This document shows positions 25,108 through 37,190 of a DNA stretch of 64,000 bases, one piece after another; position 1 is the first letter of the stretch, and each line of letters starts with the position of its first letter. The notes under the pieces are model-generated. The model saw only the letters and a list, made by a program, of their open reading frames with translations. It ran no database searches and had not been told where the DNA came from. The position numbers and the translations under genes were made by a program. This DNA is from Todiramphus chloris collaris. Taxonomy: Eukaryota; Chordata; Aves; Coraciiformes; Alcedinidae. The stretch spans positions 4,710,490 through 4,774,489 of the forward strand of contig JANVCC010000018.1 of the NCBI GenBank assembly GCA_025345505.1. Reading direction: 5' to 3'.

Positions 25108-27599
25108 AAATGGGGGACCACATATCATAAATCACCTGACAGTACTGGACAGCAAAGTGTTTGTTCATTCAGGGAAGACAGGATTGGTGCAGGAACTGCT
25201 CAGCCTAGAAGAGGAAAGCATCTGCCAGCAGAGGAAGTACCAGACTAGGGGAAGGCTACTAATACCCCTTCTATTCAAAGGGATTATTAGTAATTTTAGC
25301 TGGCACATTAGTAAGATATCACACATGACCCCCCACACAAACAAACAGGTAAGGACTCACAAAACTACTTAAGTCTACAAAGCCCAGGAAGATCAAGATT
25401 GGGACTGCAAGTTTATCACAGACCAGCACCATGGGTAAGGTAAAACAACCACCAGGACAGCATGATGAGCACGAAGAAAAAGGACAAGAAAAAGGTGAAA
25501 GATTTTTAAGTTAAGTGTGGGAGGAAAGAAATGCAAAGGCAGCTGTATACCTGAACCAGAACTACAAAACTACCTAAGAATGTCAGTGCTGGAGAGAAGA
25601 AAAAAGAAGCCTGAGCACACTCATATCATTTTGCATCATCTGTTACATCAGAGTGATGGTCACGATGATTCATACGGCAGATGCTCAGCAGCAGTGTTGA
25701 ATAATGAAATAACACGGGAGGAAGTTGGGGAGCTGGGAAAGCCAAGTGCATGGTCAGCTCGGCGAGAAACAATTACGGCCAACACATTCCTCTGGCCACA
25801 GAAACAGGGGAAAGAATAGTTCTTCAAAGTGAAGCTTGCTGACAGTAGATAAAACTGGATGGATTGTCTGGGTCTGTCACCTGCAATCGGGGCAAAGAGA
25901 TTTAGCATAAAAAAAGAACAAAACAGACGTCAGAAAAGGAACAGGAGTTTGGTTTCAGTCATTCAAGGTTCTACGCTGTCAGCAAAGCACACGTTAAGAG
26001 CCCATTAAACCTGGATTTAAGGAGCCAGAGAATGGGGAAGCTGGATCAACTTCAGCTTTTGTGCTGATGACTCAAGTCAGGTGAAAACCAGGAATGATCC
26101 AAGGCAACTTAAAAAGGGTTCCTACCAAAAGAGACAGCGAAGGGCAGATCAACAATAAGGCTGTGTCTCATCAGTTAATTGGGAACACGGTATCAAATCC
26201 AAGTCTAACGGGAACTCATTAATAACCTAAACTAAGAACATACTGAAGATATTTTACTTCCACAGAGCCTGATTTTCATTTGGATAAAAACTTCAAGAAG
26301 CAACAAAGAAGTGCCCAAATTTGTGCAAAAAAAAAAATTGTTTTAATGACTGTTAAATCAGTACAAGCACTCCATCATTTAAAATCAACTGGTCTACAAC
26401 GATTAATTTCACTGTGGGCAAACAGGAACCAGGAGAAGCCTGACACTAGCACACCAACACTCTGCTTTTTATTCTCCATGTCTGAAACTCAACTAAGCAC
26501 AGCGACTCACTTACAGATGGCTCTTCAGTAGTCCCACACCACAGACAGGCACAGACCACGCCGTAATCCAGACTAATGGGATATTCACTGGCAGACTAGA
26601 CATGGATTTTTCTTTTAGAATGGGAGTTTACCTGACTAAGGGTCACACTGATACGGCCCCAGACATTCTTTACTATGCTGCCTTAAATCCCCCCGAGCAG
26701 GTGAGAAAAGTCTCAACATGAAAACATCTCAACTACATGACAGTCTTTTACGGGTGTATCTATCTTTGCATTTGGTTTAGATCAGGACTGGGCTTTTGGA
26801 GTGAGGCTCCTGACAACCCCCACCTATCACACTTTGTTCTACATCAGGTTGAGTGTGCAAATTGGGTTTCCACGGGCAAAATGGCAGTGGAAGGGGCATT
26901 CCAGAAGCACAAGAAGCACACTCAGTGCAGAATACCTCCACCAGATTAAAAAGTAGTCTGAAATGGTACCTCCACACACACATACCAACTGTTCTCCCCT
27001 ACAGACCCAGCCCTGCTTCATTACCCTGTACTCCGGTGCAGACACAGCCAATGGTCACCTTGGAGATCAGTCCAGAGACAGCTTTGTTTAGCAGAGGTTG
27101 TCAAAAAGCACTCAGAACTTCATCACCGAAGTTCAGCGCACAGCACTCAGTCACTGCCGTGGAAAAACACATTCAATTCTATCGACAACAGCCAAAAGAT
27201 GAGGTTGGTGTCGGAACGATGCTAACCATCTTCTGTCTCTGCACAGTCATGCAGGAAGGAATGGAAAGAATGAAATCTTCTGATCTGCAGTAACACCACC
27301 ACACAGAAGGGCCAGGAAGCCATCCCAGTAACAGCATGATTTTAAGAGGCCTGAAACCATCGGGGCCGCATCTATGGCAGTTTATACACAAGGAAGCTCT
27401 CCATTTATTTGCTCTCCATTTGTCCATTAGGCAAAGAGGCTGACACCAGACACATCTGGAGCAGCAGTTTGCTTCAGCAGATTTGCCACAGCATTCACAT
27501 GTAAAGATTAAAAGCTTTACAAACTCAACACCAAGAATCACCTTCCACATTTGCGGAATGATCTTCAAAAGCCTGAAAGCAGAATATTCATGTACATAA
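25108..27599. other. Unique intronic DNA
   Basis: Overlapping small ORFs on both strands near 26.8-27.6 kb show no homology I recognise. No repeat identified. Confidence 0.5.
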
Positions 27600-27961
27600 A
27601 ACCACACTACTTTCCAGGATACTGGAAGGCTGAGGGAGTTGAGTCTTCTTACTCTGGAGAAGACTTGAGGGGGAATCTTATCAATGCTTATAAATGCTTA
27701 AAGGGTGAGTGTCAGGAGGATGGGATCAGTCTTTTTTCAGTGGTGCCCAGTGACAAGACAAGGGGTAATGGACACAAACTGGAACACAGGAAGTTCCATC
27801 TACACATGAGAAAGAACTTACTCACTTTGAGGGTGACAGAGCCTGGAACAGGCTGCCCAGAGAGGTGGTGGAGTCTCCTCCTCTGGAGACATTCAACACC
27901 TACCCTGGACACGTTCCTGTGAGACCTTCTCTAAGTCAACCTGCCTTGGCAGGGGGATTGG
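27600..27961 (+). repeat. CR1 LINE fragment lacking its 3' end
   Basis: The sense CR1 runs from CTGGAAGGCTGAGGGAGTTG through TCTGGAGAAGACTTGAGGGG, GTGGTGCCCAGTGACAAGAC and GGCTGCCCAGAGAGGTGGTG to CTTGGCAGGGGGATTGG, then stops before the usual ACTNGATGATCT...CTATGATTCT end. Losing the 3' end points to a later deletion, since CR1 normally truncates at the 5' end. Confidence 0.85.
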
Positions 27962-28009
27962 CCTCCTTCAGCCGATTCATTCAGTGCTTACCCATTCCAA
28001 AACCTGTTA

Positions 28010-28320
28010 TTCCATATTTCCAGTCAGAATTTCCCATGTCACAACTTAGATTTGTTGCCTTCTGCCCTTTCATCATGCACCTGCAAGAAGAGTCTGGCTT
28101 TCTCTATACTCAATTGGTGGCAGAGGACAACTAGATCCTTTCTCTTCTCCATTGGCTGAGCAAACCCAGTCCCCAGAGACAGCCTCTCAATGCGTTACAC
28201 GCCTCTTCAGCACCCCTTCTCCAGTCTGTCTGCATCTTTTTTCTACAGAGGAACCCGAAACAGGAGAGGCCACTCCAGATGTTGCTTCACAAGTAAATAA
28301 AATAACTTCTCCAGCCTGCT
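28010..28320 (-). repeat. Older CR1-like LINE fragment
   Basis: The plus strand resembles a diverged reverse-complemented CR1 body: GAATTTCCCATGTCACAACT, TTGCCTTCTGCCCTTTCATC, AAGAGTCTGGCTTTCTCTAT, CTTCTCCAGTCTGTCTGCAT and GAGGCCACTCCAGATGT. The recognisable 3' end is absent and boundaries are approximate. Confidence 0.5.
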
Positions 28321-29189
28321 GGCTCTGCTTTCACTGCCATAGCACACTATGCAGTCAGCTGTATTTTAAAACACAGAATCCTCACGGTAAGAAAACACAA
28401 GTGAAATGGTTGGAAGCACATTTACCCTTGTCTACTGCATCTTCACAGAAGGGTTATCTTTTGGGTAACCAGCAATAAAGCTGCTTCCGGCACTGCATGG
28501 AACTCTACACACTGCCCCTTGGTTTCCTGGAAAGTCTCTTTCCAACATCCCTGCAGCCTCCGCTTCTGCTCCCAGCTCTTCCCAGAGCTCTGCTACTCTG
28601 CAGATTTCTTCCTCTCTCAACCTTCATCCCCTCTTACTTTGCATTCTGGAAGCCTGTCTTTCCTAGTGCTCCATGGTCTCACGAAGCAATAACATCTCTG
28701 ACTGTCCAGGAGCTCAGGTTTCAGGAGCCAGTAGCTCACAGAAGGCAAATTGAGCTTTCTTTCTCTGTAGGCCAGTGCCAGCCATTAAAAAGAAAACCAA
28801 AAACCAAAACCATCCATGTATAGGTTAGCAAATAACGCACGTAACACTAAGCATTCAAATAGAACACAAATATCACGCATTTCATAAGCACTTTACAGAG
28901 ATTTGAGTAAGACTGACATCAAAATCCTTACCCAGTGATCTCATTTGTAGGCTGAGGAAGCGTGGGCTGCATGAACAGACTCAAAATTGCTTGAAAACTC
29001 ACTGAAGTGACAGACAGAAACGCTAACAAGCTCTCAACAGCCATTTGGCAACAGGTACCAAGCAGAATATTGTAAGGGTCAGTAACAGGGCAGATATTGT
29101 TCAGTACCTTCCCAAGCACTTCGGACAAGACAACTTCCAAATGTGCTGAAGGAGCAAATGATAGCAAAATAAATAGTCATAGAAAGAGT
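28321..29189. other. Unique intronic DNA
   Basis: A short AAAACCAAAAACCAAAACC patch lies near 28.8 kb. Otherwise nothing was seen. Confidence 0.5.
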
Positions 29190-29420
29190 ACAGCCTTACA
29201 CTGCAGCTTGGGAGGTCCTGACTGGGCATCAGAGATAAACTTCTTCACTTGAAAGGTAATGCAGCTCAGATACAATCCACCCTGAGAGGCTGAGGTTGGG
29301 AAGTTTGATGGTTTTCAAGAGCTGTCGCAGCTGACCTCACCTAGTGTTGGCAACAGTCCTACTCTGAGCAAAAGGTCAGACCAGATGGCCTTCAAAGAGC
29401 CCTTCCAACCAACTTCTCTG
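29190..29420 (+). repeat. Diverged CR1 LINE fragment
   Basis: A degraded sense CR1: CTGGGCATCAGAGATAAACTTCT, CAATCCACCCTGAGAGGCTG, GGTCAGACCAGATGGCCTTC and AAAGAGCCCTTCCAACCAAC. The GACCAGATGGCC...CCCTTCCAACC block is the CR1 3' signature. Confidence 0.65.
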
Positions 29421-30122
29421 AAGACACTGCAGGAACTTACTGCTCAGGACAGCAGTGAGATTTTGGGGATCACAAAACACATATTGGTCTACTAAGTGGA
29501 TGCACCAAATAAATGCTTGCCACTCTGCTCAGGTAAATGGATGCTTATTGCCACTCTCATAAAGGAATGTTAGTGTCACACTTAATTACAGATTCTCAAT
29601 TATTATTATTTTCATGACAAAAAGCAGGGATGTCTGCTTGCTTGTAGACTCAAAAAACCCAACCCTCAAGTAGAGAGAAGTCAAATTCTCACTACAATAA
29701 TAATCCTTTACCTCGCTAAGAGCTTACAAAAGACATGCTTGCTTTAGTCTGACAATTCTGTCAAGATAACTCATTGACTGCCACTTAAATATCACATTTA
29801 AATACCTCACTGTTTACCCAAAGTCTGAATTATACTGTAATTCATTACAGTAGCTTCTGAATACACAAAAATATTTTTACTGAGTTGGCCTATAGCCTAA
29901 TCCAATATTGCCAAGCAAAATAAGATGTATACAGGATTGACTTTCACTCAAGAGCAAATTGTTTTGCAAATAAAATAATTATTACAGTAACAAGTTGTGT
30001 CTCTACTTTAAAAAAATACTCAGTGACATCATCTCTAGGCTGCTTTATGCTTCTCCAAGTTTCTTGTACTTAATTTTAATTGCCTAGACTGCTCCAGTAA
30101 CTCATTTGTTTGAAGTCTGACA
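29421..30122. other. Unique intronic DNA
   Basis: AT-rich sequence. No gene or repeat signal recognised. Confidence 0.5.
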
Positions 30123-30449
30123 AGCAGAATTACTGAGGCTGGAAAAGAGCTCTGAGATCATCAAGTCCAGCCTACGACCCAACACCACCACATCAGCCAG
30201 ACCCTGGCACTAAGTGTCACATCCAGCCTTCCTTTGAACACCTCCAGGGACAGTGACTCCACCACCTCCCTGGGCAGTCCATCCCAATGTCTGATCACCC
30301 TCTCTGTCAGGAAGTGCTTCCTGATATCCAACATAAACCTCCCCTGCTGCAGCTTCAGGCCAAGCCCTCTCTCCGGTCACTGGTTGCCTGGGAGAAGAAC
30401 CTGACCCCCACATGACTGCAATCTCCCTTCTAGTAGCTGTAGAGACTTT
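30123..30449 (-). repeat. CR1 LINE fragment
   Basis: The reverse-complemented CR1 tail reads CAGAATTACTGAGGCTGGAA, GAGATCATCAAGTCCAGCCT, CTCCCTGGGCAGTCCATCCC, ATGTCTGATCACCCTCTCTG and CAGGCCAAGCCCTCTCTCCG. It is fairly well preserved. Confidence 0.85.
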
Positions 30450-31449
30450 CTGCTGGCTTGCTTAAAATTACCTGACTTTTCTGCTAGCCCATGAAAAATC
30501 AGTTCCCCTCCATACCAGAACTATTTTTCTGAAGTATGCACCCACACACTGTATGCATATGTACATGCAACAGGAAAAAAAAACGAAGCAGAATAAACTG
30601 GAAGGAAGATTTATTATCTGCCCTTACATATTCAGAATATAGCAAAAAGTAACCATCGCACTCAGTTTACGTTAATGTATTAAGCCAATTCCTTCCACAC
30701 ACAGAGAAGCCTTTTTAAATGCTACCTTAGAGCAGGAAGCTTGTAATTAAGTGGCCTGGCTCAGGATTCATTGCAAAGTCAAAGTTGGATAAATATGAAA
30801 CAGTATCACCAAGATCACTTAAGATCTGACAGCGGGACAGGAGTCATATCTATCCCAGAAAGAGTTCCTGGCATCACCAGGGCTTTATTCTTCAGTTTTT
30901 GGGTCTAGCTCCAGTACATTGGATTAGGTGCTGTACTAATAGGCATCCCAGGCCTAAAGCACTAAGATACTCGGGGAGTTACAGAAAAGGAAAGTAAATC
31001 ATGAAATAATCAGAAAACAAAGACAAGACATCAGCTTGGCATTTATAACTTTCTTATAAAGTTTCTCTCTTGTTTCATATGAACTGCCCAAGTCAGAATC
31101 TGCTCCCAAGAACTCACATCCTGCTTTAAGAAAATGCTCTCATGTAGGAAGCAGAGCAGTGGCAAGGGATCAGTGACAGTGATACCCACAAAGGAAGCTT
31201 TTTATCTTCACGTGCCCAGGTACAGAATGGAGCAAGTGCATGGAAACAGTTTCTTTATGGCACCTTTAAAAGTGAGTATGGCTCAGACTGCAGGGTCATC
31301 TAGAGGTCTTCTATGTCACTCAGCACCAGTGCTAAACAAGCACGCAATGGGAAGAATTGAAAGTAGCTGAAGTTATGATTTTCTGAAACAGGTAAGTAAA
31401 GTTCAATCATCACATCATCCATCAAGGAGCTCAGTCCTTCTGTTTACAA

Positions 31450-31570
31450 GGCTCAAAGAAAACCCCAAAAATAAACCACCACCCCCAAAAAAACCCAACC
31501 AAAAAACCACACAAGAACCCCACAAAAAACAGGGAAAAAAGCAAAACAAAACACACACAAAAAAACCAAC
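31450..31570 (+). repeat. A/C-rich low-complexity tract
   Basis: Irregular CCCAAAAA, AACCACAC and AAAACACACAC words run up to a T(10) block at 31571. Confidence 0.85.
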
Positions 31571-32587
31571 TTTTTTTTTTAATGTTCAGCGCATTTAAAA
31601 CTCAGTGTAGCCAAATAATTCTGGAGGCATTGTCTTCAGGCCATTCATTTACTTAATTATCTTTATGCATTAGATAGCAACTAGATCTACTACTTACCAA
31701 TCAGCTCTGCTTGGTATTTCTGTGTATACCTGGAGGACACCCTTCCTCCCCTGTAAAGATCAGAATACTAAAGCTTTCCCCCCAACCCCCCTCAGCAGTC
31801 AAGTGTAGAGGACACAAGCAATGTATTCTTATAGATAGAAAGATAAAACTAGATTATTTTATCAACTTCTATTTACACAAGGTCCCCTAAGCAAGGCTGG
31901 GCTATGAACAGCACGAGTACTTAATCTTCCCCTTTTTTTTATATAAATAAAAAGCATACTGTAAATTTAAGTAATTTACTACTGCATATTTTAGCTGACC
32001 TCATACATCTAAGCCAGGCTGAAACTTTATCCATCTTATGCTTTACCTTGCTTTCCAAGTAATCCTATATACTGCAGTAGGGCTTTGCCAAGTATTACAA
32101 CAAATACGCATAAACATGGGTCAGATTTTAATCATCTTAATGCAGGAGAATTTCCACCCCCCTCCTTGTCCTAAAAAAAAAGGAAAATAAAAAATGCTCC
32201 ATGGCTCCCTGTAGCAGCAAGGCGTGTTAAGTGCCTTGAATAATTCTCACAATACATTTATCCTGACAGCAGCCCCACCACAGTTGGTGGGATGGTAACA
32301 GAACCTCCCCTGAGACACATGAAGCAGCCTGGGCAGGATAGAAAGAGAAACCTGTGAACACAATTTGGGTCTCAGGCCCCAGCCAGGTTTGTAATCATTT
32401 GGTTATGTTTTCTCTGGATTCCAAATTACCCACTACAGATTCTCCACTTACTGTGTATCACTGATCATTTCCTCTGCAGGTGGAGGCACCAGTATCCTCG
32501 TGTCAGCTGGTGTGAAGAGCAGAACTCATACAATTCACAGCTGAACAGGGTGATGGAGGCAAACACAGGCAGGGAATAGGAGAGGGG

Positions 32588-32630
32588 AAAAAAAAAACCC
32601 CAAACCAAACCAACAACAACCCACCAAGAA
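32588..32630 (+). repeat. A/C-rich low-complexity tract
   Basis: A(10), then CCCCAAACCAAACCAACAAC and CCACCAAG. Confidence 0.8.
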
Positions 32631-34879
32631 CTAGAGCTATTTGAAAGCTATTTTACCTCTGCAGTCTTTTTTTAATCATGGTGAGAGTAGTTGAGAGAGT
32701 AAGTGGTATCATACCCGAACACAATATTGTGACTTGAATTAGTGGTACGTATCAAGCAGAGAATTAAGTACCAGAAAGCAGCAGAAGTGTAAAGAAAAAG
32801 CTCCCACGTTTCCTTTCAAAGCTTTTAAAAAGGTTCTTATCCCCACCTTCTGGTGACTCTATTTAGACAGATGAGAGATTCCAACTGAGAAAAGGCAAAC
32901 ACGCAAGGAGAGAAAAAAACAACTCACATTTACAGGATCCATGTCAAGCAGCAAATCACTTCCCTCACAAACAAAAAAGTGTACTACCTTTTCTTCAGCT
33001 GCACAGAACCGACTGCTCACCTGAGGCAGTCAGGTCAGCAGGAGACTGAACCCACTTTGAACACAGCAGCTTTTGCAAAAAAGCAAAGCAAATTTAAGCT
33101 TCCAGTTTCAAGTGGGGTGGAAGGTTGACCTTTTTTGTTGTAAATAACACGCCCATCAGCGACACCTCTAAGAATACAGAAAGACTGCAAAACTAGATCT
33201 CCAGGAATAGGATTTCAATTTGTTCCGAGTGCTTTTTTCTTTTTCCATGTGCCTCAGACCTCTTTTTATTGCCATCTGAGCTTTCATGCACCGATTCCCA
33301 CCATCACTCCCCACGGGCCAGATTCTAAACCCAACACATTCTAGAAATCTTCTCCCAGGCATTGTCCCACCCATTCAAATGGAATCAGCTACAGAACACC
33401 AGCATTCATCCTGAGTTAGAAGAACAAGGGCTTTTCTAAGCACTGAAAAATAGTTAGCTTCAGAAAGTTCAACTATGCAACCCGGTATCAAATGCTTGTC
33501 TAAAAACTCTCACACCTCTAGGTTTGGTTACTGTTACCAGCACAGCTGTGAAGCTGTTTCATCCAGAGTTAGCACAGTAGGACACTTGTAAAATCTTAAT
33601 ATATATAAAAGTGCAAGGGATGTGTGTTTGTACACACACAGATAAACGCTTGATATTCAAGCCCACATCAGGGTTCTGAGCTCAGCAGACAATTAGCAAG
33701 TATTAAAAGCAATTTATTAATGTGAAGCACAGAGCAGCAATCGTGTTTCCTGTGGTGCTTCTATCAATACTTGCTTTTTGGAAGCCTGCCTTCAGCACTG
33801 CACAGCACTCACATTTCAGTTGCATGAAGTGTTCTGTTCAACCCCTGCAGACAGTTCCTGCTCAGCTTCAGTTCACCTGCAGCGTGCACGTTGGCAGAGT
33901 TTGGAGGGACCATGTAAACTGAAATTTTACACGATTCGAGTTACACGTATCCATCAAACACATCATGGGAACACACACCAAGAAAACAAAGTAGCTTTAA
34001 AAAAAAATTCTCTTCTAAAAGTATGTTCTTGTTAAAGTAATTTGAAAATCAGGAGCTCCATCATGAAGTGACAGCCAGAATATGCAAGCAGCCACATTCT
34101 GACTTTATAATCTGCAAGAAACAAGACTGATCCAGAGGAATGCAATCAGCATGTGGAGAAAAAAAGCAAAGGAAAAGGAATTGAATTATTTCCCTTTTCA
34201 GATTATTTTCTCTAATATTTCTGACAAAAGTAGGCAGGCATTTATCAAGCATTTACAAGAACTCCAGAGTTGTTTGCTTTCTTCAAAGTGGCTTTGAGTA
34301 GAAAACCTCAAGTAATTAAGAACCAAATTCTTTGTGGGGAAAAAAATACTAGTTTCATTATCATTCAACCATGGAAGATTGAAATGGAATTTTAACAACA
34401 GACTGCAAACTGAAGCTAAAGCAGAAAAAACAGCCTCTGGAAAACAAACCAGGAAATGAAGCTGGAAAATGAACCTTTGCTCTTACATCCCAAGCACGGA
34501 CCTCCAACCACACTTCTGTATCAGTGTTTCAATGACCCCATTTTGGGGTCAAAGGCTTCTGACTGTTTTGGTTTTGTACAGGGAAGAAAAAAAAAAAGAC
34601 CAAAACCAAACCACCTCAGGAATATGAAGCAGTTTGCTGGATGCAAATAAAGCTGGGCAGGAAATACAGGAATCTTGATGGCATCATTCCAAGGTTTTCA
34701 GCATCCGTTGCTGAATTACCTGAACTTTCAAGTTCTATCCATTACTGCTAAACCACATGGGTTCAGACACAAGCAAAGCACCTTCAGCACATCACCTCTG
34801 GCACTGACGTTCACCAAGGTTGATGTTGCACTACTATGCATCAGGATCTGCTTTGGCTTTCTGCTTTTGGTGATGCCGA

Positions 34880-35610
34880 GTCTCTGGACCCCTTGATTTA
34901 CAGAGGGCTCTCAAAGAAGGTGCACCCAACATTGGATTCCTCGTAACTCTAAAGTGTCCCCCACTAGATGCTTCTAGAATAGTCTCTGTTTCATATGCAA
35001 TACTTCCCATGACCAACTGGCCCCAGCCCTGACTATGTTCAATCACGTGATCCCAAGATATCACAGCAGACACCTTCAGCCAATCCAGCAGGTTTAGATT
35101 GGTATCAGGACACGGGGAGCTACTTCCACATGCCAAAAGTTAAGTGGTGTCAAAGCCCATTCCCAAGTCCTAAGGCTGTCAGGGAGTATCAAGAGCAAAG
35201 CTGCTCGATGAACGAGGATAAGCTGAAAGCTGAGGGTGACCAAAGTGCAGGCAGTGCCCTCACAGATCAGTCAGGAGCTGATTACAGCAACCATCAACAG
35301 TCCTGCACACAGAAAGCAATGGAAACGGGTCCAGGTCTATCCAGGGAGTCCAGGAGAAAGAGATGGGACCAGAGCCAAAACTAGAAAGGCTGTAACCTAA
35401 GTCCAGGCTACAATGTGTGATAAAGACAGGACTTGTAGCAGGTAGATCTAGCTCATTGTTCAGGCCAGAAATGAAGGCCCCATCCTGACCTTAAATGGAG
35501 CCCCCCAGGACCAATAAGCAGAAGGTGAGGCTGGTCACAGTAACCGAAGCCTGTTGGTGGACATGGGACCCTGAGAGACGCTGCCATGTGCTGTCCACAT
35601 CTGGGCTATC
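34880..35610. repeat. Possible unclassified interspersed repeat
   Basis: This block is richer in GC and purines than its surroundings, with phrases such as CCAGGTCTATCCAGGGAGTC, CAGGAGAAAGAGATGGGACC and CCATGTGCTGTCCACATCTG that read like an old transposable element or LTR rather than unique intron. I cannot name a family and the edges are by eye. Confidence 0.25.
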
Positions 35611-36534
35611 AAGTCATTAAATTATTTCAAGGAAACTGTTTGCTCTTAGCTTCTGAAATGGCTACTGGGAATAATTGCTGGGATCATGAAGACCCCCAGA
35701 CTATGCCTGGAAGTTGTTAGGGAAAGTACTATCTGTCCTCAGCCAAAAGCACATCATGGAGCACTTTAACAATTCAGCTGAAAATGTTATCTCCCATTAT
35801 AGTGCTGGAACCCTTGCCAGAACGTTATTGGATTTACAGCAGCAGCACTATAGCATTAGATATTACACTTCCATGCTTATTAGGATTGAATTTCTTCTCA
35901 GGAGATACTTCCTGACATTCAGTGGAGTGACCCAAAGTAACACATCAGTTCAGGTTTTAAAGAAAGCTATGACAAGCAAGACAAAAACAGAAGTTTCCCC
36001 TTAAAAGCCATTTGATAAATAGGCTCTAACTCCTCTAGGCTCCAGCTAAACTGGACTCCTCCAGTTTGCCCCTTGTCTCTGCTTTGTTACTAAATCGGGT
36101 GTAGCCAAATAATGACAGCAGCTCACCTGGTAGAGCTGCTGCTGTTTGCTGAGGTCAACAGAATCTATTCTACCAGGTTTGCAAGCAACCTCAAAACCAA
36201 ATCATTTCAATCTTGCTTCCTAGCTCTTCACAGGATACCACAGATGGAATTGAACAAGCAGAATGAGGAAAGAGTTCAGAAATGTAAAGGAGTTGAAAAG
36301 ATAAAGTGCACAGCAAGAAGCTGAGTCCAGACAATGAGCTGCAGTGTACTGTAAAAATTAAGACCTGGGTTCTTCATAAGCAAAAAAACCCTGCAAAGAA
36401 CAATAATAGTTATAATTACTCCAAAACTATTTTGCAGGGCTGAAATGAAACAAGTGCATTTAAGGTGAACACTGTTGTTCATACTGCACAAGACCAACAA
36501 GGATTAGAAACTGTATTTTGTATTTAATACTTGT
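35611..36534. other. Unique intronic DNA
   Basis: A stretch near 35.87-35.95 kb (TTTCTTCTCAGGAGATACTT) faintly recalls CR1 but is too weak to call. Confidence 0.4.
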
Positions 36535-36676
36535 GTGGCAGAGTATTTAAAATTACATCACTGAATCCCTACGGTTGGAAAAGGCCTTTAAGATCATCAA
36601 GTCCAACCATTATCTAACTCTATGAGATATACAGCTCTACTCAACATTCGGGTGGCAGAGTTATTTAAAATTACAT
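36535..36676 (+). repeat. Direct repeat pair around a CR1 fragment
   Basis: The left copy (36535-36558) reads GTGGCAGAGTATTTAAAATT then ACAT. The right copy (36652-36676) is the same except for one extra T. The outer edges are 142 bp apart. Confidence 0.8.
36557..36622 (-). repeat. Short CR1 3' end flanked by direct repeats
   Basis: Only the last 60-odd bases of a CR1 copy remain: ACTGAATCCCTACGGTTGGA, GGCCTTTAAGATCATCAAGT and CCAACCATTATCTAACTC. Imperfect 24-25 bp direct repeats (36535-36558 and 36652-36676) bracket this piece and about 30 bp of non-CR1 sequence. Confidence 0.75.
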
Positions 36677-37104
36677 TCCCTAACATAGGTTATCTTCCCC
36701 TCTTCCCACAGCTGCAGAGCTACGTGGTACATGAAGGAGTCAGCAGATGGCACCCATGGCACTCGATGCAACCGGAGCATGCACTTGTGATGTCCTTTAG
36801 TTCACACACAGCAGGTTATTCACAGAAGACATGGGTTGGGGTTTTTTTTACCAGCCAGGATTTTCCTTTATACAGTGTAAATAGTCTAAGTTGGTATAAA
36901 TTAAGTTGATCTTCACTATCAAGGTGACTTGCTGCATGATTATTGGGTCCAATGAGAGACAAGAAGTGGAACAGCACATTTCTCTCGCGTAACTTTGAAT
37001 CCCACAGTATTGGTGTTTCTAATGTTTTCAGAGGCGATGCATCTGTGTAAGAATCTGTTTCAAATACCCTCCTTCACCCCACCCTACACATACCCACGAT
37101 ATGA

Positions 37105-37190
37105 CCCCAAGAGAAAACAAACAAAACCCAAAAACACACACAAACACCCAAACCAAAACAACAACCAACACCCAGCCCACAAACCAGTGG
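37105..37190 (+). repeat. A/C-rich low-complexity tract
   Basis: AACAAACAAAACCCAAAAAC, CACACACAAACACCC and AACCAAAACAACAACCAAC repeats. Confidence 0.85.

Larger units (their letters stand above)
30450..34879. other. Unique intronic DNA
   Basis: It holds two A/C-rich tracts, listed separately. No CR1 copy or exon was recognised in the rest. Confidence 0.5.

Noticed and set aside
35870..35955. Possible diverged CR1 piece
   Set aside because: Only a short resemblance (TTTCTTCTCAGGAGATACTT) is seen, without the CR1 tail. Too weak to call.
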